A DNA stretch of 64,000 nucleotides from Leptospira ellinghausenii (GTDB lineage Bacteria; Spirochaetota; Leptospiria; Leptospirales; Leptospiraceae): assembly GCF_003114815.1 (NCBI RefSeq), contig NZ_BFAZ01000011.1, positions 1 to 64,000 on the forward strand. Direction: 5' to 3'. This document shows positions 9,456 to 17,636 of the stretch, one piece after another. The notes under the pieces are model-generated. The model had not been told where the DNA came from. It saw nothing but the letters and a program-made list of their open reading frames with translations, and searched no databases. A program made the position numbers and the translations under genes. How positions within the stretch are numbered: the stretch's first letter is position 1; every line of letters begins with the position of its first letter.

Positions 9456-9767
9456 TACTGAACCAAGCTTATACTGCGCAATCGTTCCCCTTACGTTAAA
9501 ATACAACATCAACGAGGAGAGTTTGCAGTTCTGGGCCTCAGAGAGCAAAAACCGTATAAATTGCCACTAATTAGATAATAGGAGGAAATTGCTTCAAATT
9601 TGGAGTTAAATAAATAAAAAAATTGACGATAGTAAAGACATAATCTAAAAAGTGGTCTAAAGATTACCGTCGTTAAATACAGAATCGGTAAATGTTTCAA
9701 CTCGGGCCGACTTTCTGGGCTCTTAGACATAATTAGAAGAACGAATTACAAGTAAGGCAATAAAAAA
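9456..9767. other. Gap without a supported gene
   Basis: About 310 bp between two plus-strand genes. There is an AGGAGG-like stretch near 9581, but it leads only to a six-codon reading frame. The minus-strand open frame at 9509-9730 has no supporting codon or start signal. The last bases hold a Shine-Dalgarno (AAGG) for the gene at 9768. Confidence 0.4.
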
Positions 9768-10307
9768 ATGGATCAGGAGTTTACGGATTTAGTCGTAAAA
9801 AATGCGAAATCAATAGCGGTTTCTCATTTATGGGCTTTTTACAGGGACAAAGATGATTCGCAATTTTCTAGAAACCCAAGCTTAGACTATCATTTACATT
9901 TCATTTCGTTTGATGATGACAATGAAAATATTGGATTTTTATGTCTGGATACAGGAGATTTCCTTTTTTCGGACAGGGCGACTTTTGGGAATAGCACCCA
10001 TAGAGTATTGAAAACGGAATTGATTCACACCTTCATAGACAATTTAACAAATTATTTAAGTGTTCAAGGAAAAGACAAAGACCTAGTGGAGCAAATTGTA
10101 TTAAACAAATGCCCTCAAGTTATTTGGGATAAATTCAATGAAATAAAGAATGCAACTTTCTTTAAAAGCATAACTGGATTAGCGAATTACCTCGATACCC
10201 GAAAAGTGGTTACGGGTAAAACTCATGATATTCATTCTCAACCGGAAACTTACAAGAATTTTGAGTATGAAATCTTGGAGGAACGAGGTTTACAGACAGT
10301 AAACTAA
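9768..10307 (+). CDS. Hypothetical protein, first of a gene pair
   Basis: A 179-residue soluble protein with no signal peptide or membrane segment and many aromatic and acidic residues. It has an AAGG Shine-Dalgarno and is followed one base after its stop by the 82-residue gene, so the two form an operon. I do not recognise the family. The two-gene arrangement inside a defence-rich island would fit a toxin-antitoxin or a small defence pair, but no catalytic motif supports that. Confidence 0.55.
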   Translation: MDQEFTDLVVKNAKSIAVSHLWAFYRDKDDSQFSRNPSLDYHLHFISFDDDNENIGFLCLDTGDFLFSDRATFGNSTHRVLKTELIHTFIDNLTNYLSVQGKDKDLVEQIVLNKCPQVIWDKFNEIKNATFFKSITGLANYLDTRKVVTGKTHDIHSQPETYKNFEYEILEERGLQTVN

Positions 10308-10308
10308 A

Positions 10309-10557
10309 ATGTTATTTCAAGACGCTCTAAAAGAAATAGTTGAATATGCGAATAGCAAAGGTGTAACCATATTAAATAAAGAACAATGGACGATTTTCCA
10401 GATACAAAGAAATGGTATCTTGATTGAATTACTGAAAATTCCAAGAAGAGAAAATACAAATACAAAGATTCATAAAAGTTTTCTCTCTCAATGGAAATCT
10501 AAAATCGATGACTGCGAAAAAGTTTTCATAGAATTTGCCCAGACCCAAAAACCTTGA
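10309..10557 (+). CDS. Hypothetical small protein, second of a gene pair
   Basis: An 82-residue protein, alpha/beta in appearance, beginning one base after the previous stop. A central strand pair and a lysine-rich C-terminus are visible, but no motif. It is likely co-translated with the 179-residue protein and probably binds it. Function unknown. Confidence 0.5.
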   Translation: MLFQDALKEIVEYANSKGVTILNKEQWTIFQIQRNGILIELLKIPRRENTNTKIHKSFLSQWKSKIDDCEKVFIEFAQTQKP

Positions 10558-10583
10558 CAAGCATTACCGCCTACGTCTAGATT
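10554..10583 (+). promoter_or_regulatory. Promoter of secreted protein gene, leaderless layout
   Basis: A perfect TTGACA, 18 bp, TAGATT, then five bases to the ATG at 10589. It overlaps the end of the upstream gene. The interval is too short for a ribosome-binding site upstream of the ATG. Confidence 0.5.
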
Positions 10584-10588
10584 AGGCA

Positions 10589-11176
10589 ATGATCAGAATA
10601 GTTTTCCTTTCTTTAATTTTAACTTCCTCCCTCTCCGCCAAAACCCTGGATAACAAAGCGTTTTGCGAAGTGATAGCACAGGGGAAGGAAGCAGCTGACC
10701 TGAAACAAAAAGGGCTCACTGTGAAAGGGGAACGACTGCAAGGTGAAGTCGAAACAAAACTTAAAACTTTTATTACAGTTGGAACGCAAATCTTACCAGA
10801 CGAAAATTTGAGAGTCATAAAGAGAAGGGGGAGACTTCCTGAATATGTGATTCAGTGCTTGGATATTAAATATTCGGATGAAATGAAAGTAGAATACTCC
10901 AGTGAAAAGAAATATTATAAGAATGCTGGATCATTCTGGATATGTTACCAAGGCGATAAGAACAATTGTGCAAAGAATCAATTAACGGATATTGGCATAT
11001 ATGAAAAATTAGAAGAGAATGTTCAAGGGAAGTCACGATACAATTCCATTCTTGGAAATTTCGTAATAGCCCCATCACAATATGGAGACCTTTATTCTTA
11101 TCACCATATAGATGGGTTACAGGTTCACGTGATAATTTCTAAAGTAGAATCAACTCAGAGCGTTGAAATAGATTAG
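10589..11176 (+). CDS. Secreted protein of unknown function
   Basis: A 195-residue protein with a textbook signal peptide: Arg, a Leu/Ile/Ser-rich core, and a likely cut after LSA near residue 17. The mature part is beta-rich with four Cys (about residues 27, 98, 119 and 127) that could form two disulphides. It has its own strong promoter and ends four bases before the convergent tape-measure stop, so it is a self-contained moron at the edge of the late block. No family recognised; a periplasmic or surface role for the lysogen is the best guess. Confidence 0.55.
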   Translation: MIRIVFLSLILTSSLSAKTLDNKAFCEVIAQGKEAADLKQKGLTVKGERLQGEVETKLKTFITVGTQILPDENLRVIKRRGRLPEYVIQCLDIKYSDEMKVEYSSEKKYYKNAGSFWICYQGDKNNCAKNQLTDIGIYEKLEENVQGKSRYNSILGNFVIAPSQYGDLYSYHHIDGLQVHVIISKVESTQSVEID

Positions 11177-11180
11177 TTTT

Positions 11181-12893
11181 TTAGAATAATGCTTTTAGAT
11201 CCGTTACGATTCCATTGAGATCTTTGATACGATCAATCATCATTTTAAATATTTTGTCCTGTAAATCGTTTGCTGTTTTGAAAGCATCGCCAAGTGCCGC
11301 TTCCTGATCGAGGGCATTTGCGTGTTCAATATGTCTTTGCCCACCGTAATTACTGACCGCTTGTGCTGCCTCTCTTCCATAATCTGCAGCTTGATCATTT
11401 GTGCTAGTTTGGCGACTAATATCCATAACGTCTTTTCCTAAGCGAACGGAATTTTGACCTTCTGTAGCCGTTATAATTCCTTGCTTTTTTAACCAAATAG
11501 CTTTTGTTTTCGGATCCATCCCTTGAGTCATTTGATTAATAGCTGCAGTATTTGCCTGGCTTCCCATTCCTTCTTCAGCTGCTGCCATTGCTGCTAAATA
11601 ATCTCCACCATTCTGTTGCATATGGTGAGCAACTAACATTGAATTCATTTGACCACCGTCTTTGGTCATATTATCGTTCATTGCGCTATATACAGAACTC
11701 AATCGATTATCTCTTATTCCAGCATCTCTCAAATTAGATAGAGTTCCGGAAACCTGACCAGCAGATTGAATCCCCATTCCTGAATTATATGCGTTTTCAG
11801 AAATCCCGGATACTTGTTGTATAAACTCAGCTTGTCTTAGTCCTCCAAATCCAGAACGAATTCCATCGGTCATAATTTTTTTAAGTGCAGATTCATTCTC
11901 CTGAAATCCACCGAATTTATTTAATTTCGCAAATAACTCTGCTCCCGCAGTTCCACCAATCCCCTGAGTAACTCCAAACTGTGCACCTAACTTAGAACCT
12001 TCGGTATCAAAATCTTGGCCAGCAGCACTACCACCCAAAACCCGAGCTCTTGATATTCCAATCTGTCCTACCTCAGCATTTCTAACTATTCCACCACCAC
12101 CTGAAGCATAGCCACCGAATGCGCCAAGTGTTCCTTCTTGTGATTGCATTGCCTGTTGGTGCATTCCAGCCATTGAGGAAATAATGCCAATACCTGCACC
12201 CACAACTGCGCCTAATCCCATCGCAAGAGGTCCAATAGCGGCACTCATGCGCCCTAAGGCACCTGATTTTTTATCTTCGCCTCCAGCCGGAGGGGTACCA
12301 CCAATCGGTGTACTCCCATCGCTACCACCTCGACCAGGTATTCCGACACCTCCACCAAATGCACCAGATCCACCTAAGCCTCCTTTTAGGTATAGATTCA
12401 TAATCCTTGCTTCTTTAACTTCAAGGATGTTGTATTTCGATTTGGCGTTAGGTGATGGTGCTCCGCCACCTAACCCATGACCGCTATCCTCTGAGTTACC
12501 ACCATCATTCTCAGATTTCCCCGTTTTGATTTTATATTTATCCCATTCCTTCTTAGTTGTGTCCTTGAATTTTCTGGCTGATTGAATTTTCCTATTGATG
12601 ATGCCTGAGAATCGACCTGATCGCAATTCCGAAGAATCTTGGTCAAGAGGACTTGCATCTGCTCCGGCCTGATAACCCTCGCCAAGTGATTGGGTTCTTT
12701 TTTGGTTTTCTGTAAGTTCTTTTTTCTTTGGTTTTTCTCCTCCGCCAGAACTTCCGCCGGTCTTCCCATTCCCACTTCCTGAACCTCCACCAGCACCTTT
12801 TTGGCGTTTGGAGATTTCAGAGACTATTTCTGGTCCAAGTTTTTGCGCTAGTTTCGATGCAATACTGTCAATATCTATGAGTACTTCGGCCAT
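11181..12893 (-). CDS. Tail tape-measure protein
   Basis: A 570-residue protein after the tail-chaperone pair, the standard place for the tape measure. It has a very Gly/Ser-rich linker (residues 35-55 and 140-200), a hydrophobic Ala/Gly segment near residues 215-240 that could insert in a membrane during DNA ejection, and long helical Ala/Gln-rich stretches after it. It sets tail length by spanning the tube. At 570 residues it predicts a fairly short tail. The gene starts three bases before the chaperone stop. Recognition is by position and composition, as tape measures diverge fast. Confidence 0.75.
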   Translation of the reverse strand: MAEVLIDIDSIASKLAQKLGPEIVSEISKRQKGAGGGSGSGNGKTGGSSGGGEKPKKKELTENQKRTQSLGEGYQAGADASPLDQDSSELRSGRFSGIINRKIQSARKFKDTTKKEWDKYKIKTGKSENDGGNSEDSGHGLGGGAPSPNAKSKYNILEVKEARIMNLYLKGGLGGSGAFGGGVGIPGRGGSDGSTPIGGTPPAGGEDKKSGALGRMSAAIGPLAMGLGAVVGAGIGIISSMAGMHQQAMQSQEGTLGAFGGYASGGGGIVRNAEVGQIGISRARVLGGSAAGQDFDTEGSKLGAQFGVTQGIGGTAGAELFAKLNKFGGFQENESALKKIMTDGIRSGFGGLRQAEFIQQVSGISENAYNSGMGIQSAGQVSGTLSNLRDAGIRDNRLSSVYSAMNDNMTKDGGQMNSMLVAHHMQQNGGDYLAAMAAAEEGMGSQANTAAINQMTQGMDPKTKAIWLKKQGIITATEGQNSVRLGKDVMDISRQTSTNDQAADYGREAAQAVSNYGGQRHIEHANALDQEAALGDAFKTANDLQDKIFKMMIDRIKDLNGIVTDLKALF

Positions 12894-12895
12894 GA

Positions 12896-13237
12896 CTATG
12901 CCTCACCTATCTGTTGTTTTAGTTCAGCGATCTCACTTGCCCGTTTTGATCGTGCAATTCGTTCTTGGTCTGCTTTTGGAAGTTGACTTATACCTTTATC
13001 TATCCAATGAGATAATGGCCGTTTCTCGAGTTCTTCGATTTTCGTTTTTGTGCCCATATACTTTTGAATTTGTTCAAAATCAGGACGAACTGATTCCGCA
13101 AGGAATATCGCAAGTTTTTCCTCTGTTTGGAAATCCTCGCTAGTCTGGTACCCTCTCGGCAATATCCGGAACTCTTTTAGAAGATAGAGATTTAGAAGAC
13201 TGTCTAGGTTGTTTTGCAGAAGCTTTTGTAGATACAA
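12896..13237 (-). CDS. Tail-assembly chaperone, downstream (frameshift) part
   Basis: This frame codes for a helical, charged protein (up to 113 residues) with no good start: the nominal TTG at 13237 has no ribosome-binding site. It overlaps the upstream chaperone gene in the +1 frame, and the frame stays open back to an A9 run at 13249-13257. I read it as the T part of a G/G-T pair, made by ribosomal (or transcriptional) slippage, as in most tailed phages just before the tape measure. The product would bind and load the tape-measure protein. A separate protein from the TTG is the less likely alternative. Confidence 0.7.
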   Translation of the reverse strand: MYLQKLLQNNLDSLLNLYLLKEFRILPRGYQTSEDFQTEEKLAIFLAESVRPDFEQIQKYMGTKTKIEELEKRPLSHWIDKGISQLPKADQERIARSKRASEIAELKQQIGEA

Positions 13238-13574
13238 CGGTTCGGTTATTTTTTTTTAGACCCGCTTGATAGGCCTTTTCTAGCTTCGAATATTCTTTCC
13301 AAACAGAGACTGTAAAATTTTCGTCGGGGATATCCGCAAAATCTAACCCTTCTAGTTCTGAAGGTCTATCAGATATTGTATAGTTCAAAGTCACAAAAAC
13401 ATATTCCGATGTATAAGTTTGGTTTGGAATTGAATCGAGTGAAACACCACCTAATCTACGTGAAATGAGAATATCTATATTACGACGATCTGAAGGAAGA
13501 GGGAATCTTCCTCCGAATTTATGACCATCAACTTCAAATTGGAATTCTCTTTCGACTCCAGGGAATAGACCCAT
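13140..13574 (-). CDS. Tail-assembly chaperone, upstream part (gpG-like)
   Basis: A 144-residue protein following the tube gene. The N-terminal 100 residues form an acidic beta/alpha domain; the tail past residue 105 is basic and Ser/Lys-rich, as expected for sequence read after a frameshift site. A GGTGA Shine-Dalgarno precedes the ATG. It overlaps the downstream frame by about 100 bases. In the family, the short form and the frameshifted long form act together as chaperones for the tape measure and are not in the virion. Confidence 0.68.
   Translation of the reverse strand: MGLFPGVEREFQFEVDGHKFGGRFPLPSDRRNIDILISRRLGGVSLDSIPNQTYTSEYVFVTLNYTISDRPSELEGLDFADIPDENFTVSVWKEYSKLEKAYQAGLKKNNRTVVSTKASAKQPRQSSKSLSSKRVPDIAERVPD
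13249..13257 (-). other. Predicted programmed frameshift site (A9 run)
   Basis: On the minus strand the zero frame reads CTA AAA AAA AAT. Skipping one A (+1, or equally -2) moves the ribosome into the downstream chaperone frame, which is open from this point on. Nine A's also favour RNA polymerase slippage. Mu uses a -2 shift at the equivalent place. Confidence 0.6.
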
Positions 13575-13576
13575 AC

Positions 13577-14026
13577 TTAGTTATCACCTTCCATGTGTTG
13601 AATTCGAATTATCTTAAAGGAAACGTTTCTAACACTTGGTTGAGTAGTTGAAATATTTGTTCTGCGAGTATTGAGTTTTGCAACACAACGCATAATTCTT
13701 TTCCCAGTACTTTTTTCCCTAAATTCCCACAAATTTCCTTTTTTAGTTAAGATATTTGTTAAATCAGGGAGAGACTTTACTATGGAGCCAGGATCTTTTT
13801 CATCCGTGATAACCCACATTTTTCCAGAAAATGAGCCATCAAAGAATAATGCTTTTGTATCCTTCGGGAAAAAATCACCAATTGCACGAATGTCAGTTTG
13901 GTTATAGTTTTCATCGACATCTATATCATCCACATAAGCAGCAAGTTTTCCATCTATGTAGACTTGAGCATTGGACCCAACTAGGATCGAAGTATCTGGT
14001 ATGTCACCAATTGAGATATCTGGCAT
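13577..14026 (-). CDS. Tail tube protein
   Basis: A 149-residue beta-rich protein directly after the sheath gene, the usual order. It opens with a strand-turn segment (VYIDGKLAAYVDDIDV) followed by DIRAIGDF, matching XkdM/tube-type proteins that polymerise into the inner tail tube. The C-terminus is a strong beta hairpin (VRNVSFKIIRIQHME). The size fits the family (140-180). No Shine-Dalgarno is obvious, but the gene is three bases from the sheath stop. Confidence 0.75.
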   Translation of the reverse strand: MPDISIGDIPDTSILVGSNAQVYIDGKLAAYVDDIDVDENYNQTDIRAIGDFFPKDTKALFFDGSFSGKMWVITDEKDPGSIVKSLPDLTNILTKKGNLWEFREKSTGKRIMRCVAKLNTRRTNISTTQPSVRNVSFKIIRIQHMEGDN

Positions 14027-14029
14027 GGC

Positions 14030-15814
14030 TTATGCACTTCCTTTGAGAGTATCAAGAGAGAGAATGTAGAAAATGAAATTCACTGGTGAGATCACCGTAC
14101 CTTCGAGCGATCGAAAATACCAAGTGTCGCCATCAACTTCGACAACGAAATCTTTTTGGAAAGCATCAACACCGAGAGCAGAGGAGCCTACCAAATAACC
14201 TTTTTCAACAAAGGACTGAAGTCTCTGTTCCACATATCCCTTTACGTCTGCAACTGTCACACCTTGGACTTTTGCATTTTCATCCACCGTTGAACGACCG
14301 ATAAATCGAGAATTAAATCCTTCCCTGAGTTCACGAACCATAGTTAGGGCAACGGCAACACTGTTCTTTTCGTTGAGTATGATATTGTCTTTTCGTTCGG
14401 TTGTGATGGATCTTTCGATCACCCATGCACCTGTGACAGGATTCTTAGTTAAAACCAAAGCACCATCACGGATAGAAGCATCGCGAACAGAATCGATCAG
14501 GTTTTCAGCGCTTTTGAGGATATTGAGTGCTTTCCAGGTTGGGGAATGTCGAGGAGAGTTTGCAGCAGAAATTGCATTATCTAAAACAGAAAGCATATAA
14601 CCAGGATAAGTTTTTTGATTACCATCAAGACCAAAGTAAACAAATTTCTCTAGTCCGTAGTTCATCCAATAGACACCTAAAGTGCGGGCTTCCTCACGCC
14701 TTGCATCAACAGATAACGACAAATCTCCACCACATCCACCAATCGTTTCCTTCCCCCCATCCGGAGAAATCATATCAAAGCAAGCGGTTTTAAAATGCAC
14801 TTTGTCAGATAAGGAGGATGCGAGAATATTACGATACATTGCAGGAATTTTCTTTGCAAATGTAATCGCATCTTTAACAGCAGTAACTCCTTCCGTACCT
14901 GTTGTACCACCAATAGTTAGGTAGGTGAATATTGTATTGTTTGCAAAAGGTTTTTTAACGGTCGCTGCCGTTGTAAATACTGCAAATCCTGTAGATTCAA
15001 TCCAATTCTTCTCAGCAAACAAATCAGCATAGACAGTCGCAATAGCAGGACTTTTTACTGAAATTGCATCCTCAGTTTCAACATGATCCAAATTGGACAT
15101 CAAAAATGTTGCATTGGACATCATTGACGCAGTGTAAAATGGGATAGAATTGATATAATCCACAGCTTCAATAGCTGTAGGATAATCAGCAAATGGAACA
15201 GAAAGTGAAAGTGATCCATCATTTTGACCTGCCAAAGTAACAATTAAAGCGGTTCCATTAACGGAAAGAATCGCAGAAGTCGCATCTCCGGAATAAGATA
15301 TAGTTAAAACTTTTTGTTCAAGAGCAGGGGAGGTAAGAATACCTTCGTTATCACCAATCTCAATTTGTTTAGTCGCTACCGTTTTACGGAATCGAACTTT
15401 TTTACCTTTCGGCCCAGGGATAGGGAAGGTAAGAGTATGAGATTGTCCTGATTTTAATGATGGAATGGATGCACTTGCAGCCACATTTGCTCTTGTATTG
15501 AGTGCTATGAATCTTTGTGGTCCAGGCGCAAAATCATCTTCGCTAGATGGAGTATCTGCAAGCATAATCGCTTCCAAAAGTTCGCCACCACCTAGAACTT
15601 TTTTCGCCTCATCGAACGAGTAAAAAATATAATATCTTTCGTCATCTGGTAAATTTGTATCATTACAATTTACACCATTGTCGGCTTGCCCAATAATTAA
15701 TTGAGTGAATAGATCAACAGAATCGCCAGGGATTTGATCCTTAGCACGAAATTTTCCTCTCGAACCTGGTCGAACGTAAGAACGTCCCTCGAATGCTTTT
15801 CCTAAAACGCCCAT
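14030..15814 (-). CDS. Contractile tail sheath protein
   Basis: A 594-residue protein. The N-terminus starts with GRSYVRPGSRGKF and a PGDSVDL segment; the C-terminal 200 residues carry the conserved sheath block with RSITTERKDN, a YVEQRLQSFVEKGYLVG helix and FVVEVDGDTWYF, ending in VNFIFYILSL. Residues 120-280 look like an inserted beta domain, the variable outer decoration of sheaths. It forms the contracting outer tube and shows the phage to be a myovirus. A GGGGAG Shine-Dalgarno precedes the ATG. It is the second gene after late promoter copy B, which suits its high expression. Confidence 0.88.
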   Translation of the reverse strand: MGVLGKAFEGRSYVRPGSRGKFRAKDQIPGDSVDLFTQLIIGQADNGVNCNDTNLPDDERYYIFYSFDEAKKVLGGGELLEAIMLADTPSSEDDFAPGPQRFIALNTRANVAASASIPSLKSGQSHTLTFPIPGPKGKKVRFRKTVATKQIEIGDNEGILTSPALEQKVLTISYSGDATSAILSVNGTALIVTLAGQNDGSLSLSVPFADYPTAIEAVDYINSIPFYTASMMSNATFLMSNLDHVETEDAISVKSPAIATVYADLFAEKNWIESTGFAVFTTAATVKKPFANNTIFTYLTIGGTTGTEGVTAVKDAITFAKKIPAMYRNILASSLSDKVHFKTACFDMISPDGGKETIGGCGGDLSLSVDARREEARTLGVYWMNYGLEKFVYFGLDGNQKTYPGYMLSVLDNAISAANSPRHSPTWKALNILKSAENLIDSVRDASIRDGALVLTKNPVTGAWVIERSITTERKDNIILNEKNSVAVALTMVRELREGFNSRFIGRSTVDENAKVQGVTVADVKGYVEQRLQSFVEKGYLVGSSALGVDAFQKDFVVEVDGDTWYFRSLEGTVISPVNFIFYILSLDTLKGSA

Positions 15815-16066
15815 TTACTTTTTCACTCCCCAAAATTCCTGAAATGCTTTCTCGTAATCATCTTTGGCCTTCAAACCGTTAAACTTTCCATGGTTCTTTA
15901 CCAAAAACTCCCGGAATACTTGCGCCATAGAATAACGGGCAAGTTCAGGTTTGGACTCAATGAATTTTGCAGTTGGATCCTTTACCAATTCTTTGTTAGG
16001 TGAAGCATCCACGACTTTTGTAGCTTTTTGCTTTGTTTCGACGTTAGAATCTTGAGTCCCTTGCAT
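15815..16066 (-). CDS. Small structural-region protein, first gene of the sheath transcript
   Basis: About 83 residues, lysine-rich, with a disordered start and a helical end (VFREFLVKNHGKF ... EKAFQEFWGVKK). I start it at the ATG at 16066, directly after the late promoter box, rather than the in-frame TTG at 16078. There is no Shine-Dalgarno. Its stop is adjacent to the sheath ATG region, so it may serve as the leader cistron that brings ribosomes to the sheath gene. Function unknown. Confidence 0.55.
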   Translation of the reverse strand: MQGTQDSNVETKQKATKVVDASPNKELVKDPTAKFIESKPELARYSMAQVFREFLVKNHGKFNGLKAKDDYEKAFQEFWGVKK

Positions 16067-16103
16067 GGGAAGTGACAAGGGAACTAGACTCCAAAATTAT
16101 CAA
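16067..16103 (-). promoter_or_regulatory. Late promoter-like element (copy B) before the sheath/tube genes
   Basis: TTGATA, 17 bp, CCTTGTCACTTCCC, then ATG on the minus strand. It carries the exact majority box TTGTCACTTCCC. The -35 end touches the stop codon of the upstream gene at 16104. Confidence 0.68.
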
Positions 16104-16880
16104 CTAAATTTTTGATTTGAGAGGATGAAAATTCATGTTTCTGTTTGATTTTCCTAGCTTTTCTTTACCGGGAAGAGTCCCTACTCCATCAAAGTAAACA
16201 TCAGCTTTTTCAATGAGAGTTCCTTCAGTGAACCTAAACTCTCTTTTGATTTGCCTTACTGATAACATTACTTCGAAACCCCATGCACCTCTTCCGATTT
16301 GAGGTGCTTCTACGTTAAGAGCAGGTTTCCCTTCAAGACTTACTGAAGCCTTAAATTTCTTTTGTATGTTGTGTTTGAGAAAAGGAAGGACTGACATCGT
16401 CGCCTTATATAATTCTTGGGCCGTTTTCCTTCCATTGTTGCCGCTTCCTCCCCAACCAGATATGTTTACATTTGAAACGATATGTGAGGTGTAAGATTCC
16501 ACTATACCAAAGTTAGTTGATTTTAGAATCTTATCAAATTGTTTGTATCCAAAATGTTCGTATTCAGAATCTTTTTTATTTTTATAGGCGATAATTTTGT
16601 TTTTTATCTGTGAATCAAAAGGGAAAATTCTGTAATTCCCAGCTAAATCATCAGAGGGTTCATCATCTGACCATTCCACCCCAACTTTTGGGAAAAATGA
16701 ATCAGAATCTTTAGCCCCTTCCCCGGAAGGGACAGAAGCGATTGAATACAGTGGATGACCCGGGTGAACAATTTTATCACAAGAAATGCCCCTATCTCCC
16801 AAACCAGTCTCTAGGTAGAGTGCTTTCAACTCTTGGATGATCCGAAATTCAGGATCCAATTGCCACATTGATAATATCAT
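16104..16880 (-). CDS. Tail-completion / head-tail joining protein (putative)
   Basis: A 258-residue soluble protein between the connector-like genes and the sheath block, where tail terminator and completion proteins usually lie. It is alpha/beta mixed, with a Gly/Ser-rich loop (SGWGGSGNNG near residue 142) and a C-terminal beta domain. Its start overlaps the upstream stop by four bases. No family motif is recognised; the role is inferred from gene order alone. Confidence 0.4.
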   Translation of the reverse strand: MILSMWQLDPEFRIIQELKALYLETGLGDRGISCDKIVHPGHPLYSIASVPSGEGAKDSDSFFPKVGVEWSDDEPSDDLAGNYRIFPFDSQIKNKIIAYKNKKDSEYEHFGYKQFDKILKSTNFGIVESYTSHIVSNVNISGWGGSGNNGRKTAQELYKATMSVLPFLKHNIQKKFKASVSLEGKPALNVEAPQIGRGAWGFEVMLSVRQIKREFRFTEGTLIEKADVYFDGVGTLPGKEKLGKSNRNMNFHPLKSKI

Positions 16881-17635
16881 TTCCGTTTTTCCTTTTGAGC
16901 CTTGATTCTATTCTCTTGAAGATCGATTATAATAGCCTCGGCAAGCGCCTTGAGAAAGGGTTCGCTTGTAAGAAGCTGATCAGCAACCTTTTGCATTTTG
17001 GCTGAAAATTTCTGTCCCTTGATTTCAGGATAAGGCTTCCATTGGGAATCCGAAGTCACCATTATCAAATTATGATTTGAACTACTGCTTCCACCTCTTT
17101 CTTGAGTTTGAGAAAATTGGAATGTTTTAGTTCCTTTCTTTTTGTCTGTTAGCTTGGTATAACTATATTTATTCCGAGTTACAAATCCGCCATTTGGTGA
17201 CTCTTCCTTGTGACTCCCAATAATTTTCATGACTACGTCCGCTTGGCTTTCGTTAGATGCCATGGGAACAATTAAATATTTTTTCCCACCTTTAGATATT
17301 CTGACTTTCTTTGAATTATTCAATAGGCTTTGAACAATATCAAAAGCACCTCTACCGTTTTCGGCAATTTTATCAACATCATAGTTCCCAGATCCTTTTG
17401 AATAAAATATTTTATATCCAATGCCTTGTTGTTCGATTTGTATCTGACCTCTACTAAGATACTGAACTCCCCACCAACCTAATCCTCCTGCTTTAACCCC
17501 AAGTTTCGCTCGTTCGCCTGCCATGAAGAGCCATCGAGACTGGATTTTTTCAGCAGCTTCTCGGAGAACTGAAAAATATCGAGGGAAATTTTCAGGCCTC
17601 TTTTTGATTTGCGATAACACATTGGAAATACTCAC
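16877..17635 (-). CDS. Neck / tail-completion protein (putative)
   Basis: A 252-residue basic protein. The N-terminal helices (VLREAAEKIQSRWLF) followed by a beta segment resemble HK97-gp10-like neck proteins, in which a leading helix and strands join head and tail. Residues 80-180 form a Lys/Ser-rich insert. The C-terminal helices FLKALAEAIIIDLQENR fit the same group. It is coupled to the next gene by an ATGA overlap. The family call is tentative. Confidence 0.4.
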   Translation of the reverse strand: MSISNVLSQIKKRPENFPRYFSVLREAAEKIQSRWLFMAGERAKLGVKAGGLGWWGVQYLSRGQIQIEQQGIGYKIFYSKGSGNYDVDKIAENGRGAFDIVQSLLNNSKKVRISKGGKKYLIVPMASNESQADVVMKIIGSHKEESPNGGFVTRNKYSYTKLTDKKKGTKTFQFSQTQERGGSSSSNHNLIMVTSDSQWKPYPEIKGQKFSAKMQKVADQLLTSEPFLKALAEAIIIDLQENRIKAQKEKRK

Positions 17636-17636
17636 T

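Noticed and set aside
12184..12480. 98-codon proline-rich plus-strand frame
   Set aside because: Mirror of the Gly-rich tape-measure linker; composition fully explained by the opposite strand.
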